Shown: positions 8,899 through 17,880 of the stretch, piece after piece
How positions within the stretch are numbered: the first letter of the stretch is position 1
How the letters are laid out: each line of letters starts with the position of its first letter
Origin: Sphingobium cyanobacteriorum
GTDB taxonomy: Bacteria; Pseudomonadota; Alphaproteobacteria; Sphingomonadales; Sphingomonadaceae
DNA: 64,000 nucleotides
Assembly: GCF_030580935.1 (NCBI RefSeq)
Contig: NZ_JAUQOM010000001.1
Coordinates: forward strand, 682,001 to 746,000
Direction of reading: 5' to 3'
Notes under the pieces: model-generated
Seen by the model: only the letters and a program-made list of their open reading frames with translations
Told to the model about the DNA's origin: nothing
Database searches by the model: none
Position numbers and translations under genes: made by a program

Positions 8899-10182
8899 TC
8901 AAGCCGCCGCCAGCTCGCGCATTTCGGCGAGCCGATAGCGCAGCGTGCGTTCGGAAATGCCCAGCTTACGGGCGGCGGCGGCGCGATGGCCGTCCGTCTC
9001 GCGCAGGGCGGTGCGGATCGCCTCCAGCTTGGAATGGCGGGCAACGTCGCGCAGGCGGATCGGTTCGACCGGGATGGATGCCGGCGCCACGATCGGTGCC
9101 GCCGTGCGCAGCGGCTGCGGCGCGAAACCCATGTGCAGGTCGCCCGCCTCGATCCGATCGCCGTCGCGCAGCACCAGCGCGCGCTGCAACACATTGCCCA
9201 GTTCGCGGGCATTGCCCGGCCAGGCGTGACCGGCCAGCTTGTCGAGCGCGGCGGCGGTCGGCCAGACGAAGCCGGCCTTGCCCATGTCCTGCTGGCGCAG
9301 CAGCATGGCGGCGGCGATCGCGGCGATGTCGCCCCGGCGCTCGGCCAGCGGGCGCAGTTCCAGCGCCATGACGTTGAGCCGCCAGTACAGATCTTCGCGG
9401 AAGCGGCCGGCGGCGACTTCCTCGGCCAGGTTGCGGTTGCAGGCGGCGACGACGCGGACATTGACCGGCACCGGATGGGTCGCGCCCACCGGCAACACTT
9501 CCCCTTCCTGAAGCGCGCGCAGCAGCTTGGCCTGAAGCGCCAGCGGCAGTTCGGCGATTTCGTCGAGCAGCAGCGTACCGCCATCAGCCGCCAGGAACAG
9601 CCCTTCCGATGCATTGGCCGCGCCGGTGAAGCTGCCCTTGCGGTGGCCGAACAGCATCGCTTCCATCATGGTTTCGGGCAGCGCGGCGCAGTTGACGGCG
9701 ATGAAGTCATGACCGGCGCGGCCGGACTGGGCGTGCAGGAAACGCGCCATGCCCTCCTTGCCGGTGCCGGTGTCGCCCTGGATCAGGACGGTGGCGTCGC
9801 TGCGGGAGACGCGGCTGGCCATCGTCATCAACCGGGCGCTGGCGCCGTCGCCGACCGCCGGGACGCAAGCCGGGCGCGCCAGTTCGGCGATCAGCGCAAA
9901 GGCAAAGCCCATGTCGGCCATGCCGAAGGCGACACGCGCCGGCAGGCCGTTGGCGGCCGCGACCAGCGACGGCGCGCCGTCGGTCAGGGTGATCAGGATG
10001 TCGCGATGGGTGGCGTGACCGATCTCGGTCGCCAGCAGCACGCGGCGGCTGTCCCGCAGGCCGTCCTTGTCACGCGGGCTGGCCGCGTCGACGATACGGA
10101 CGACATAGAGCGCATTTTCGAGCCAGTGCTGCAACCCAGGAACGAGCGCACAGACGCCACGGCTCACGTCAAGTGATGACAT
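8899..10182 (-). CDS. flbD: Sigma-54-dependent flagellar transcription activator, FlbD type
   Basis: This is a bacterial enhancer-binding protein that should activate RpoN promoters of the basal body and hook genes. From the chosen start (427 residues) the AAA+ domain carries the P-loop GDTGTGKE at about 136-143, the sigma-54 contact loop GSFTGA at 183-188, and Walker [10 protein letters not shown] at about 201-209. A Fis-type helix-turn-helix ends the protein ([20 protein letters not shown]). The N-terminal 110 residues resemble a receiver fold only weakly and show no clear phosphorylatable aspartate pocket, as reported for Caulobacter FlbD. An upstream in-frame ATG at 10224 is an alternative start. 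FleQ/FleR-like naming is also possible. Confidence 0.88.
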   Translation of the reverse strand: MSSLDVSRGVCALVPGLQHWLENALYVVRIVDAASPRDKDGLRDSRRVLLATEIGHATHRDILITLTDGAPSLVAAANGLPARVAFGMADMGFAFALIAELARPACVPAVGDGASARLMTMASRVSRSDATVLIQGDTGTGKEGMARFLHAQSGRAGHDFIAVNCAALPETMMEAMLFGHRKGSFTGAANASEGLFLAADGGTLLLDEIAELPLALQAKLLRALQEGEVLPVGATHPVPVNVRVVAACNRNLAEEVAAGRFREDLYWRLNVMALELRPLAERRGDIAAIAAAMLLRQQDMGKAGFVWPTAAALDKLAGHAWPGNARELGNVLQRALVLRDGDRIEAGDLHMGFAPQPLRTAAPIVAPASIPVEPIRLRDVARHSKLEAIRTALRETDGHRAAAARKLGISERTLRYRLAEMRELAAA

Positions 10183-10291
10183 GAACGAAACCCCATATTC
10201 TGGCTGGCCTGCACCCCCGTGCACCCCTGCCCCTTCGATGGTTAATGAATAACGCCACTGTGGTTATCAGATGGTTAATGCCGCCTGCCGC

Positions 10292-10337
10292 TTGCCGCAG
10301 ACCGGCAATTATTTTCCGCCCGACCGGCAAAAATTCC
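10292..10337. promoter_or_regulatory. Cluster of CGGCAA elements between flbD and fliC (candidate FlbD/ftr-like operator)
   Basis: TTGCCG at 10292-10297 and CGGCAA at 10303-10308 form an inverted repeat with a 5-base spacer. A second copy, ACCGGCAAAAATTCCGG, begins at 10323. Similar CGGCAA-A/T-rich elements sit upstream of two sigma-54 promoters in this window. They resemble the FlbD-bound ftr elements known in Caulobacter. The binding role is inferred. The rest of the 312-base flbD-fliC intergenic gap holds only the fliC promoter and leader. Confidence 0.5.
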
Positions 10338-10407
10338 GGCTTCTATTATGCACGCGCGCGAGAAGGGGCGGTTTTTGCCTGTTTTGCGGAAAAATTGCGG
10401 GAGCCGC

Positions 10408-10434
10408 TAAAACCTCCCGACGCCCCGCCGTTAT
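10408..10434 (+). promoter_or_regulatory. Sigma-28 (FliA) promoter of fliC
   Basis: TAAA at 10408-10411 is followed by exactly 15 bases and then GCCGTTAT at 10427-10434. This matches the FliA consensus TAAA-N15-GCCGATAA with one difference in the -10 box. It lies 60 bases upstream of the flagellin start, a normal distance for a sigma-28 flagellin promoter. The same architecture occurs before motA and, more weakly, before flgM. Confidence 0.85.
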
Positions 10435-10494
10435 CCCCTTTCGAGGCCGCAAGCGTCGGATGACAGCGACCTGATTGAACGGAAAGGGAACATC

Positions 10495-11310
10495 ATGACT
10501 GTTATCGGAACCAACACTGCGGCGCTGCGCTCGGCCAACGCCTCTTCTTCGGCCAGCAAGGCGCTGAGCACCGCCATGGAGCGCCTGTCGACCGGCAAGC
10601 GCATCAACAGCGCCAAGGACGACGCCGCCGGCCTCGCGATCGCTTCCAGCATGACCGCGCAGATCAAGGGCATGACCCAGGGCGTCCGCAACGCCAATGA
10701 CGGCATCTCGATGGCGCAGACGGCGGAAGGCGCGCTCGGCGAAGTCAGCAACATGTTGCAGCGTATGCGTGAACTGACCGTCCAGACGCTGAACGGCACC
10801 AACGACACCGATGCCAAGGCCAATATCCAGGCGGAAATGTCGCAGCTCCAGACCCAGATCACCGACACGCTGGCCAACACCGAATTCAACGGCACCAAGC
10901 TGTTCGACGGTTCGACCGCTTCGGTCAACATCCAGGCCGGCGCCAATTCCGCCGACGCGGTGACGATCACCCTGGACGACGTGGCCGGCGATGCCGATGT
11001 CACTGCCGCCCTGGCCGTCGACGCCACCACCGCGACCAGCGCTGACCTGACGACCTTCGACGATGCGCTGGCGGCTGTCGCCACGACCCGCGCCAATCTC
11101 GGTGCGGTGCAGAACCGCCTCGAATCGACGGTCAACAACCTGACCAACAACATCACCAACCTGACCGACGCCCGCAGCCGCATCGAGGACGCCGACTTCT
11201 CGGCCGAAACGACCGCGCTCGCCAAGCAGCAGATCCTGAGCCAGGCGTCGACCGCGATGCTGGCCCAGGCCAACCAGAGCCAGCAGGGCGTGCTCAAGCT
11301 GATCGGCTAA
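10495..11310 (+). CDS. fliC: Flagellin
   Basis: This is the filament subunit. The 271 residues consist almost entirely of the conserved N-terminal D0/D1 domain (about 1-140, with [20 protein letters not shown] and the region around [17 protein letters not shown]) and the C-terminal D1/D0 domain ([20 protein letters not shown], ending [14 protein letters not shown]). Only a short Ala/Thr/Asp-rich middle replaces the surface domains. This compact size is usual for alphaproteobacterial flagellins. It is monocistronic with its own sigma-28 promoter, an AAAGGGAAC ribosome binding site and a downstream hairpin. Only one flagellin gene is visible in the window. Confidence 0.97.
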   Translation: MTVIGTNTAALRSANASSSASKALSTAMERLSTGKRINSAKDDAAGLAIASSMTAQIKGMTQGVRNANDGISMAQTAEGALGEVSNMLQRMRELTVQTLNGTNDTDAKANIQAEMSQLQTQITDTLANTEFNGTKLFDGSTASVNIQAGANSADAVTITLDDVAGDADVTAALAVDATTATSADLTTFDDALAAVATTRANLGAVQNRLESTVNNLTNNITNLTDARSRIEDADFSAETTALAKQQILSQASTAMLAQANQSQQGVLKLIG

Positions 11311-11429
11311 GCCGTGACCCGATTGGTCGGCTGAGGTCTTGGTCACCGCCAGCCGGTCAAGTGGCCCCCGGCGCATCACAGTCCCCACCGCGCCGGGGGC
11401 GACACCTTCGATCGAACGACCAGAAATCC

Positions 11430-11459
11430 GAAGCCTCCGTCCCCCCGGGCGGAGGCTTC
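11430..11459 (+). terminator. Hairpin downstream of fliC
   Basis: GAAGCCTCCG (11430-11439) and CGGAGGCTTC (11450-11459) form a perfect 10-base-pair stem with a 10-base C/G-rich loop, 120 bases after the flagellin stop. No T-run follows, so it may act as an mRNA 3'-end stabiliser or as a weak terminator rather than a classical intrinsic terminator. The rest of the fliC-opgG gap has no gene. Confidence 0.6.
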
Positions 11460-11535
11460 ATCGCGTCCGTCCGACATGGGAAGAGGGACAGGATGATGGA
11501 TACAAGGCTTGGCTTGGCCGTTTCCGCCGTCCATG

Positions 11536-13032
11536 ATGACCTCCATGACCCAGATTGACCGGCGCGCGATGATCGCCGCCACCGGCGCCGCCCTCCTCCT
11601 CCCCGGCACATTGCGCGCGCAGGCGATCGGCGACGCCTTTTCCTGGGACCGGCTGGTCGCTCTGGCGCAGCGGCAGGCGCGCGCGCCCTTTCGCGAAACC
11701 CCGGCCCATCCCGGCGCGGCCAGGGTCGATTATGACGCGCTGCACGGCGCGCGCTTCCGTGACGAACGCACCCTGTGGGGCGATCTGCCCGGCGACACCG
11801 GCATCCGTTTCTTCCCGCTGTCGGCCAACGCCGCGCAGCCGGTATCGATCGCGATCCTGGACAAGGGCCGCGCCACGCCGCTGCGCTATGATCCCGCGAT
11901 GTTCGACACGCCGGCGGGCAATGCCGTCGCCGCGCTGGGGCCGGATGCGGGCTTTGCCGGTTTCCGCATCATGAACGCCCGGCGCGACGGCGACTGGCTC
12001 TCCTTCCTGGGCGCCAGCTATTTCCGCGCGCCCGGCCCGCAGAAACAGTTCGGCCTGTCCGCCCGCGCGATCGCGATCAACACCAGCCTGGCCGGCAAGG
12101 AAGAATTTCCCCGCTTCACCCATTTCTGGCTGGAACGCAGCGGGACCAGCAGCGTCACCATCTACGCGCTGCTGGACGGCGCATCGATCAGCGGCGCCTA
12201 TCGCTTCGTCAGCAGCCTGGGGCCGGACGGGGTGCGGCAGCATGTGACCGCCGCCCTCTTCCCGCGCCGGCCGATCCCGGAACTGGGGCTGATGCCGATG
12301 ACCAGCATGTTCTGGTATGATCAGGCCAACCGCCTCCAGGGCACCGACTGGCGGCCGGAAATCCACGACAGCGATCTGCTGTCGATCGCCAGCGTCGACG
12401 GCACCGCCCATGCCCGCCCGATCGTCAACCCCTCGACCCCGCAATTCAGCGCCTTCAAGGAGAGCGACCCCAGGGGCTTCGGCCTGCTCCAGCGCGACCG
12501 CGATTTCGACCATTATCAGGATGATGGCGTCTTTTACGATCGCCGTCCCTCGCTCTGGGCGACGCCGGCAAAGCCGCTGGGAAGCGGCCAGGTCCGGCTC
12601 TACGCCTTCCCGACCGACAGCGAATATAGCGACAATGTCTGCGCCTACTGGACCCCGGACGCCCCGCCCCGCCCCGGCGCGCGGATCGACCTTGGCTACC
12701 GGCTCGACTGGACGGCGGCGCGCGCCCCCGCTTCATCGGACCTGGCGATCGTCGCCAATGTCTGGCGCGGGCGCGGCGACCGGCCCGATGCGGACCGTCT
12801 GGTGATCGACTTTGCCGGGGTGCCGCCGGACATGAAGCCGGACCTGTGGGTCGATGCCGGCGGGGGAGACCTGCGCAAGCAGGCGGGCTATCGGGTGCTG
12901 GGCCGGGATGGACTCTATCGGGTCGTGCTCGACATAGGCCGCAAACCGGGCCAGACAGTCGATATTCGCCTGCAATTGCGCGTCGGCAATCGGGCGTTCA
13001 GCGAATATGTGCATTATCCGCTCGGCGCATGA
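11536..13032 (+). CDS. opgG: Periplasmic glucan biosynthesis protein, OpgG/OpgD (MdoG) family, probably Tat-exported
   Basis: OpgG/OpgD proteins act in the periplasm on the backbone of osmoregulated glucans made by OpgH. The product (498 residues from the chosen start) has MdoG-family motifs such as RDERTLWGDLPGDTGIRFF, PRFTHFWLERSG and FWYDQANRLQGTDWRPEIHD. The N-terminus TQIDRRAMIAATGAALLLPG looks like a twin-arginine signal, which favours an OpgD-like export route. The start is uncertain: in-frame ATGs exist at 11533, 11536 and 11545 and none has a clear ribosome binding site. It is followed after 60 bases by opgH. Confidence 0.88.
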   Translation: MTSMTQIDRRAMIAATGAALLLPGTLRAQAIGDAFSWDRLVALAQRQARAPFRETPAHPGAARVDYDALHGARFRDERTLWGDLPGDTGIRFFPLSANAAQPVSIAILDKGRATPLRYDPAMFDTPAGNAVAALGPDAGFAGFRIMNARRDGDWLSFLGASYFRAPGPQKQFGLSARAIAINTSLAGKEEFPRFTHFWLERSGTSSVTIYALLDGASISGAYRFVSSLGPDGVRQHVTAALFPRRPIPELGLMPMTSMFWYDQANRLQGTDWRPEIHDSDLLSIASVDGTAHARPIVNPSTPQFSAFKESDPRGFGLLQRDRDFDHYQDDGVFYDRRPSLWATPAKPLGSGQVRLYAFPTDSEYSDNVCAYWTPDAPPRPGARIDLGYRLDWTAARAPASSDLAIVANVWRGRGDRPDADRLVIDFAGVPPDMKPDLWVDAGGGDLRKQAGYRVLGRDGLYRVVLDIGRKPGQTVDIRLQLRVGNRAFSEYVHYPLGA

Positions 13033-13092
13033 AGGGAACCCTCGGCGAAACGGGCGGTTCTCACACACGGGTTATCATAACGGATCGGGACT

Positions 13093-14979
13093 ATGGGGAA
13101 TGGAGGCGTGCCGGCGGCCAATGCCGCGGCCGGGGACAAGCCATTGACGCGGGCCTTTGAACAGGTGCCGCCCGAAGCGCCGCTCGCCATGCCGGAACAG
13201 GATTTCCGCACGCGCCCCCCCCTGATCGCCACACGCTCGCTCAACATCGACATAGGCGCGCGCCGCCTGCTGGTCGTGCTGCTGGCGCTGATACCCGCCG
13301 CCATGGCCGCGCATGAAATGCGCCGCTCGATCGGCCTGGACGGCATCAGCGCGATGGAGGGCGTCTATCTCCTGCTGTTCATTTCGCTGTTCGCCTGGAT
13401 CGCCTTCGGCTTTGCCACCGCGACGATCGGCTTCCTGCTGCTGACCGTGGGCAAGGGGCGCAGCGTCACCCCCCGCCCGCTGCGCGCGTCCGAACCGCTC
13501 CGGGGCCGCACCGCGATCCTGCTGCCGGTCTGTAACGAGGATTTTCTGGGCGTGCTCGGCCGCCTGTCGATCATGGAACGGTCCCTGGCGCAGGTGATGG
13601 GCGGCGAACGGTTCGAATTCTTCATCCTGTCCGATTCCAGCGCCGAAAGCGGCGAGACGGAAAAGCGCGCCTATCTGGAAATGCGCAAATCCTTCTCGCG
13701 CCCGGTCCATTATCGCCGCCGCGCCCGCAATATCGGGCGCAAGCCCGGCAATATCGCCGAATGGGTGCAGCGCTTCGGCGCCGCCTACGACTATATGGTC
13801 GTGCTGGACGCCGACAGCGTGATGAGCGGCCAGACCATGGCCCGCCTGGCCGCCGACATGGAGAGGCATCCCCATGTCGGCCTGATCCAGACGGTTCCCA
13901 CGGTGATGGGCGCGGCGACCCTGTTCGCCCGCTGGCAACAATTTGCCAGCCGCCTGTTCGGCCCGATCTCCGCCGCCGGCATGATCTGGTGGGCCGGATC
14001 GGAAGGGATGTTCTGGGGCCACAATGCGATCGTGCGGGTGCGCGCCTTCGCCGACAGTTGCGGCCTGCCCGAACTGCCCGGCCGCGCCCCCTTTGGCGGC
14101 CATATCATGAGCCATGACATGCTGGAGGCGGCACTGCTGCGGCGGCGCGGCTGGGACGTGCATATGGTGACGGCCGACGACAGTTTCGAAGAATTTCCGC
14201 CCTCCATGCCCGACCTCTTCACCCGCGACCGCCGCTGGTGCCAGGGGAATATCCAGCATGTGCCGCTGCTGGTGAAGATCGTCGGCCTGCACCCGGTCAG
14301 CCGCTTCCAGTTGCTGGTGGGCGCAAGCGCCTATTGCACCTCGCCCATGTGGCTGGCGCTGATCCTGGTGGTGCTGGGCGGCGCGGCAAGCGGGCTGTGG
14401 CCGGCTGCGGCGATCCTGCCGTCGGGCGGGCTGCTGGCGGTGACGGCGGTGCTGCTGTTCGGGCCGAAAATCCTCTCCATCCTCTGGGCCATGGCCGATC
14501 CGGCGCGGCGCATCGGCTTTGGCGGCGCGGCGCGGATGACGCGCGGCGTGATCGTCGACATCATCCTGTCGATCCTGATGGCCCCTGTCGCCATGCTGAC
14601 CCAGACGATCAACCTGTTCGGCATATTGATGGGCCGCAAGAGCGGTTGGAACGGCCAGACCCGCGACCGCGACGGCATGGCGATCCATAGCGCCATCTGG
14701 CTGTTCAAATGGCATGTGTTGCTGGGCGCGGGCCTGACCCTGCTGGCGCTCCGCGCCGGCGCGCTGGGCTGGACCCTGCCAGTGATTGCCGGGCTGTTCG
14801 CCGCGCCGCTGCTCGCCGCGCTCACCGCGCGCAAGGATCTGGGCCGCCGGGCGCAGGAAAATGGCCTGTTCCAGGTTGCAGACCCGTGGTGGCGCACCCA
14901 GGGTTATCGCCCGCTGCGCTTCCGCTGGCCCACCACCGACGCGCGCCGCGTCGGCCCGGTGGCGGCGAATGACGAGTAA
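13093..14979 (+). CDS. opgH: Glucans biosynthesis glucosyltransferase OpgH (MdoH)
   Basis: OpgH is the inner-membrane GT2 glucosyltransferase that uses UDP-glucose to polymerise and export periplasmic glucan backbones. The 628 residues show N-terminal transmembrane segments, the acidic motifs FFILSDSSAES and VLDADSVMSG, the SHDMLEAALLRRRGWDVHM acceptor region, and RDRRWCQGN in the QxxRW position. Several C-terminal membrane helices follow. The protein is shorter than E. coli OpgH (about 850) because the long N-terminal regulatory extension is reduced. Its stop lies 6 bases from the convergent fliA stop. Confidence 0.94.
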   Translation: MGNGGVPAANAAAGDKPLTRAFEQVPPEAPLAMPEQDFRTRPPLIATRSLNIDIGARRLLVVLLALIPAAMAAHEMRRSIGLDGISAMEGVYLLLFISLFAWIAFGFATATIGFLLLTVGKGRSVTPRPLRASEPLRGRTAILLPVCNEDFLGVLGRLSIMERSLAQVMGGERFEFFILSDSSAESGETEKRAYLEMRKSFSRPVHYRRRARNIGRKPGNIAEWVQRFGAAYDYMVVLDADSVMSGQTMARLAADMERHPHVGLIQTVPTVMGAATLFARWQQFASRLFGPISAAGMIWWAGSEGMFWGHNAIVRVRAFADSCGLPELPGRAPFGGHIMSHDMLEAALLRRRGWDVHMVTADDSFEEFPPSMPDLFTRDRRWCQGNIQHVPLLVKIVGLHPVSRFQLLVGASAYCTSPMWLALILVVLGGAASGLWPAAAILPSGGLLAVTAVLLFGPKILSILWAMADPARRIGFGGAARMTRGVIVDIILSILMAPVAMLTQTINLFGILMGRKSGWNGQTRDRDGMAIHSAIWLFKWHVLLGAGLTLLALRAGALGWTLPVIAGLFAAPLLAALTARKDLGRRAQENGLFQVADPWWRTQGYRPLRFRWPTTDARRVGPVAANDE

Positions 14980-14985
14980 GAATCT

Positions 14986-15717
14986 CTAATCGTTCCAGTC
15001 GCGCAGTTTCTCGCGCAGCTTGTCGAGTGCCGCCTTCTTGATCTGGCACACCCGCGCCGCGCCGATATCCAGCGTCTGGCCGATTTCCTCCAGATTGAGT
15101 TCCTCGACGAAATAGAGTTGCAGCACCAGCGCCTCGCGCTGGGGCAGTTCGCCGATGCAGGCGGCGACCGCCTGCTTGAGCGCTTCGCGCTCCAGCACAT
15201 CGTCGGCGCGGTCCTCCACATCGGCGAACCACATCGACTGGTCGGAATAGACCTCGTCCATGCTGCTATGCTGGACCATCTCGACGCTGTCGGCGATCTC
15301 GCGATAGGCGGCCGGCTCCAGCCCCATGTCGGCGGACATTTCCGCCTCGGTCGGCAGGCGGCCAAGCCGCTGCTCCAGCCGGTTGCGCACTTTCGCCAGA
15401 TCCTTGCGCTTCGCCATCGCCGACCGGCAGATCGTCGCCTGCCGCCGCAGATGGTCGATCATCGCGCCCCGCACGCGCAACTGCGCATAGGACGCAAAGC
15501 CCAGCCCCCGATCCTCGAAACTGTTGGCCGCCTCGACCAGCGCGACCATGCCGATCTGAAGCAGATCCTCCACCTCGATCGCGGTCGACACCCGGCCATG
15601 GACATGCCAGGCGATCTTGCGCACCAGCGGCATATATTGGCGCGCCAGGCGTTCCGGGCTGCTCTCCCCGCGCTTGCCATAGGTATGCGCGCCAGCCGTG
15701 ATCTTGTTCATATACAT
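14986..15717 (-). CDS. fliA: Flagellar sigma factor FliA (sigma-28)
   Basis: FliA directs transcription of late flagellar genes and is held inactive by FlgM until hook completion. The 243 residues include sigma region 2 (YMPLVRKIAWHVHGRV, VEDLLQIGMVALVEAANSFE, FASYAQLRVRGAMIDHLRR), region 3 (GRLPTEAEMSADMGLEP) and region 4 with its helix-turn-helix (LNLEEIGQTLDIGAARVCQI). It is 30 bases downstream of flhA on the same strand. Two ATGs two codons apart are possible starts. The likely targets in this window are the TAAA-N15-GCCG promoters of fliC, motA and flgM. Confidence 0.95.
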   Translation of the reverse strand: MYMNKITAGAHTYGKRGESSPERLARQYMPLVRKIAWHVHGRVSTAIEVEDLLQIGMVALVEAANSFEDRGLGFASYAQLRVRGAMIDHLRRQATICRSAMAKRKDLAKVRNRLEQRLGRLPTEAEMSADMGLEPAAYREIADSVEMVQHSSMDEVYSDQSMWFADVEDRADDVLEREALKQAVAACIGELPQREALVLQLYFVEELNLEEIGQTLDIGAARVCQIKKAALDKLREKLRDWND

Positions 15718-15747
15718 GGCCCAGTCTGTTCCTCAGCCAATTTCTTT

Positions 15748-17871
15748 TCAGCCGACTCGTTCGCGCTGCTGCGGCAACGGATCGTGCCGCGGCGCCGGGC
15801 GAGACTCGCTCCCTACCACCGCAACTACTTCCACTCCCTTACCGTCGGGAATTTCCAGGAAGGACAAGACCGGCGTTTCCGGCAGGTGCGGCTTGAACAG
15901 GCGGGCGAGCGCACGACGCGCCACCGGCGACGTGACGATCGCGAAATTGCGCGCCTGCCCCAGCATCGGCCGCGCGGCATGGACGACCTGTTCGACGATG
16001 CGGTTGGCCAGGCTCGGCTCGATCGGATGGCGGGCATCGCCGGCCACGCGCATCGCCTGCGCCAGCATCGCTTCCAGATCGCCGTCCAGCGTGATCACCG
16101 GCAGCGGCATCTTCACCGGCACCAGCCCCTGGATGATGAGCGCGCCGATGCGCTGGCGCACGGCTTCGACCAGTTGCTCGTGAGTCATGTCGGGCCTTGC
16201 GCCATCGACCATCGCCTCGCAGATGCGGCGGAAATCCTTGAGCGCGATGCCTTCGGACAGCAGCGCACGGCACAGCGCGCTGATCTGCGTCAGGCTCAGC
16301 AGCCCCGGCGTCAGCCCTTCGACCAGTTGCGGTGCGGCGTCCTTCAGGTTGTCGAGCAGCTTGCGCGCCTCGTCCAGGCCGAACATCTCGGCGGCGTTCA
16401 TCGCGATCAACTGGTTAAGGTGCGTCGCCACCACCGTCGGCGGATCGACCACGGTATAGCCTGCGACCACAGCCTCGCTGCGCTTGGCCTGGCTGATCCA
16501 TACCGCGTCCAGGCCAAAGGTCGGGTCTTTCGCCGCGCGACCCTGCACCGTGCCCTCCAGCGCGCCACTGTCGAGCGCCAGCAGGTCGTCGGGCCAGATT
16601 TCATCCTCGCCCACGACCACGCCGGCGATGGTGATGCGATACTGGTTGGGTTCCAGCGCCAGATTGTCCTTTACCCGCACCATCGGCACGACGAAGCCCA
16701 ATTCCTTCGACAACTGGCGGCGGATGCCGGTGATCCGCGCCATCAGCGGCGCGCCCTTGCGCTCGTCGACCAAGGCAATCAGGCCATAACCGATTTCCAG
16801 CCCCAGGATCGCGCCGTCCGACACGTCATCCCATTCGATGAGCGCGGGGTTGGGCGCGGGCGGCAGCGGCGCGGGTTCGGCGGCCTTTTTCTGCTTGGCC
16901 TGCCGCAATTGCCAGGCGATGCCGCCGGCAACCGCCGCGGCGGGCAGGATGATCATGTGCGGCATACCCGGCAGCACGCCCAGGAAGCCCAGGATCGCGG
17001 CAACCGGAATCCATGCCTTGCCGGTGCCGAACTGGCCCGCGATCTGGCCCGACAGGTCGCCCTCGCTCTTGACGCGGGTGACGATGGATGCCGCCGCGAT
17101 CGACAGCAGCAGCGCCGGGATCTGCGCCACCAGCGCGTCGCCGATCGCCAGCAATATGTATGTTTCCGCCGCCTCGCCGATCGCCAGCCCATGGCTGACC
17201 ACGCCCAGGATGATGCCGCCGATGATGTTGATGACCAGGATCAGGATGCCCGCAACCGCGTCACCCTTCACGAACTTGCTGGCGCCGTCCATGGACCCGT
17301 AGAAATCCGCTTCGGTCGCGACTTCGGCGCGGCGCAGCTTGGCTTCTTCGGGTGTCATCAGGCCGGCGTTCAGATCGGCGTCGATCGCCATCTGCTTGCC
17401 CGGCAGGGCGTCCAGGGTGAAGCGCGCGCTGACTTCGGACACGCGGCCCGCGCCCTTGGTGATGACGACCAGGTTGATGATCATCAGGATCGCAAAGACG
17501 AAGATGCCGACCACATAGTCGCCGCCGATCAGGAAGTGGCCGAACGCCTCGATCACCTGTCCCGCCGCGTCCGACCCTTCATGCCCCTGCACCAGCACGA
17601 CGCGGGTGGAGGCGACGTTGAGCGCCAGGCGCAGCAGCGTCGCGAACAGCAGCACCGTAGGAAAGCTGGAAAAGTCGAGCGGCTTGGCCGCGTTCAATGC
17701 CACCATCAGCACGGCAAGGCTGATCATGATGTTGGTGATGAAACCGATGTCCAGCATCACCGCCGGCACCGGCACCATCATGAACACCACGACCATCAGC
17801 GTCGCAAAGGGCAGCACGGCCCCCTTGACGGCGCTCATCCAGATCTTCGCTTTGACTTGGGCGGGGGACAT
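15748..17871 (-). CDS. flhA: Flagellar type III export gate protein FlhA
   Basis: FlhA forms the nonameric export gate in the inner membrane, with a cytoplasmic ring that receives chaperone-substrate complexes. The 707 residues have eight predicted transmembrane segments in the first 330 residues, the FHIPEP signature region (ARFTLDALPGKQMAIDADLN) between helices, and a large soluble C-terminal domain (YTVVDPPTVVATHLNQLI; QRIGALIIQG). Length is normal for the family. It lies between the transglycosylase gene and fliA; the 9-base gap to the former suggests one transcript. Confidence 0.97.
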   Translation of the reverse strand: MSPAQVKAKIWMSAVKGAVLPFATLMVVVFMMVPVPAVMLDIGFITNIMISLAVLMVALNAAKPLDFSSFPTVLLFATLLRLALNVASTRVVLVQGHEGSDAAGQVIEAFGHFLIGGDYVVGIFVFAILMIINLVVITKGAGRVSEVSARFTLDALPGKQMAIDADLNAGLMTPEEAKLRRAEVATEADFYGSMDGASKFVKGDAVAGILILVINIIGGIILGVVSHGLAIGEAAETYILLAIGDALVAQIPALLLSIAAASIVTRVKSEGDLSGQIAGQFGTGKAWIPVAAILGFLGVLPGMPHMIILPAAAVAGGIAWQLRQAKQKKAAEPAPLPPAPNPALIEWDDVSDGAILGLEIGYGLIALVDERKGAPLMARITGIRRQLSKELGFVVPMVRVKDNLALEPNQYRITIAGVVVGEDEIWPDDLLALDSGALEGTVQGRAAKDPTFGLDAVWISQAKRSEAVVAGYTVVDPPTVVATHLNQLIAMNAAEMFGLDEARKLLDNLKDAAPQLVEGLTPGLLSLTQISALCRALLSEGIALKDFRRICEAMVDGARPDMTHEQLVEAVRQRIGALIIQGLVPVKMPLPVITLDGDLEAMLAQAMRVAGDARHPIEPSLANRIVEQVVHAARPMLGQARNFAIVTSPVARRALARLFKPHLPETPVLSFLEIPDGKGVEVVAVVGSESRPAPRHDPLPQQRERVG

Positions 17872-17880
17872 ATCGGGCCG

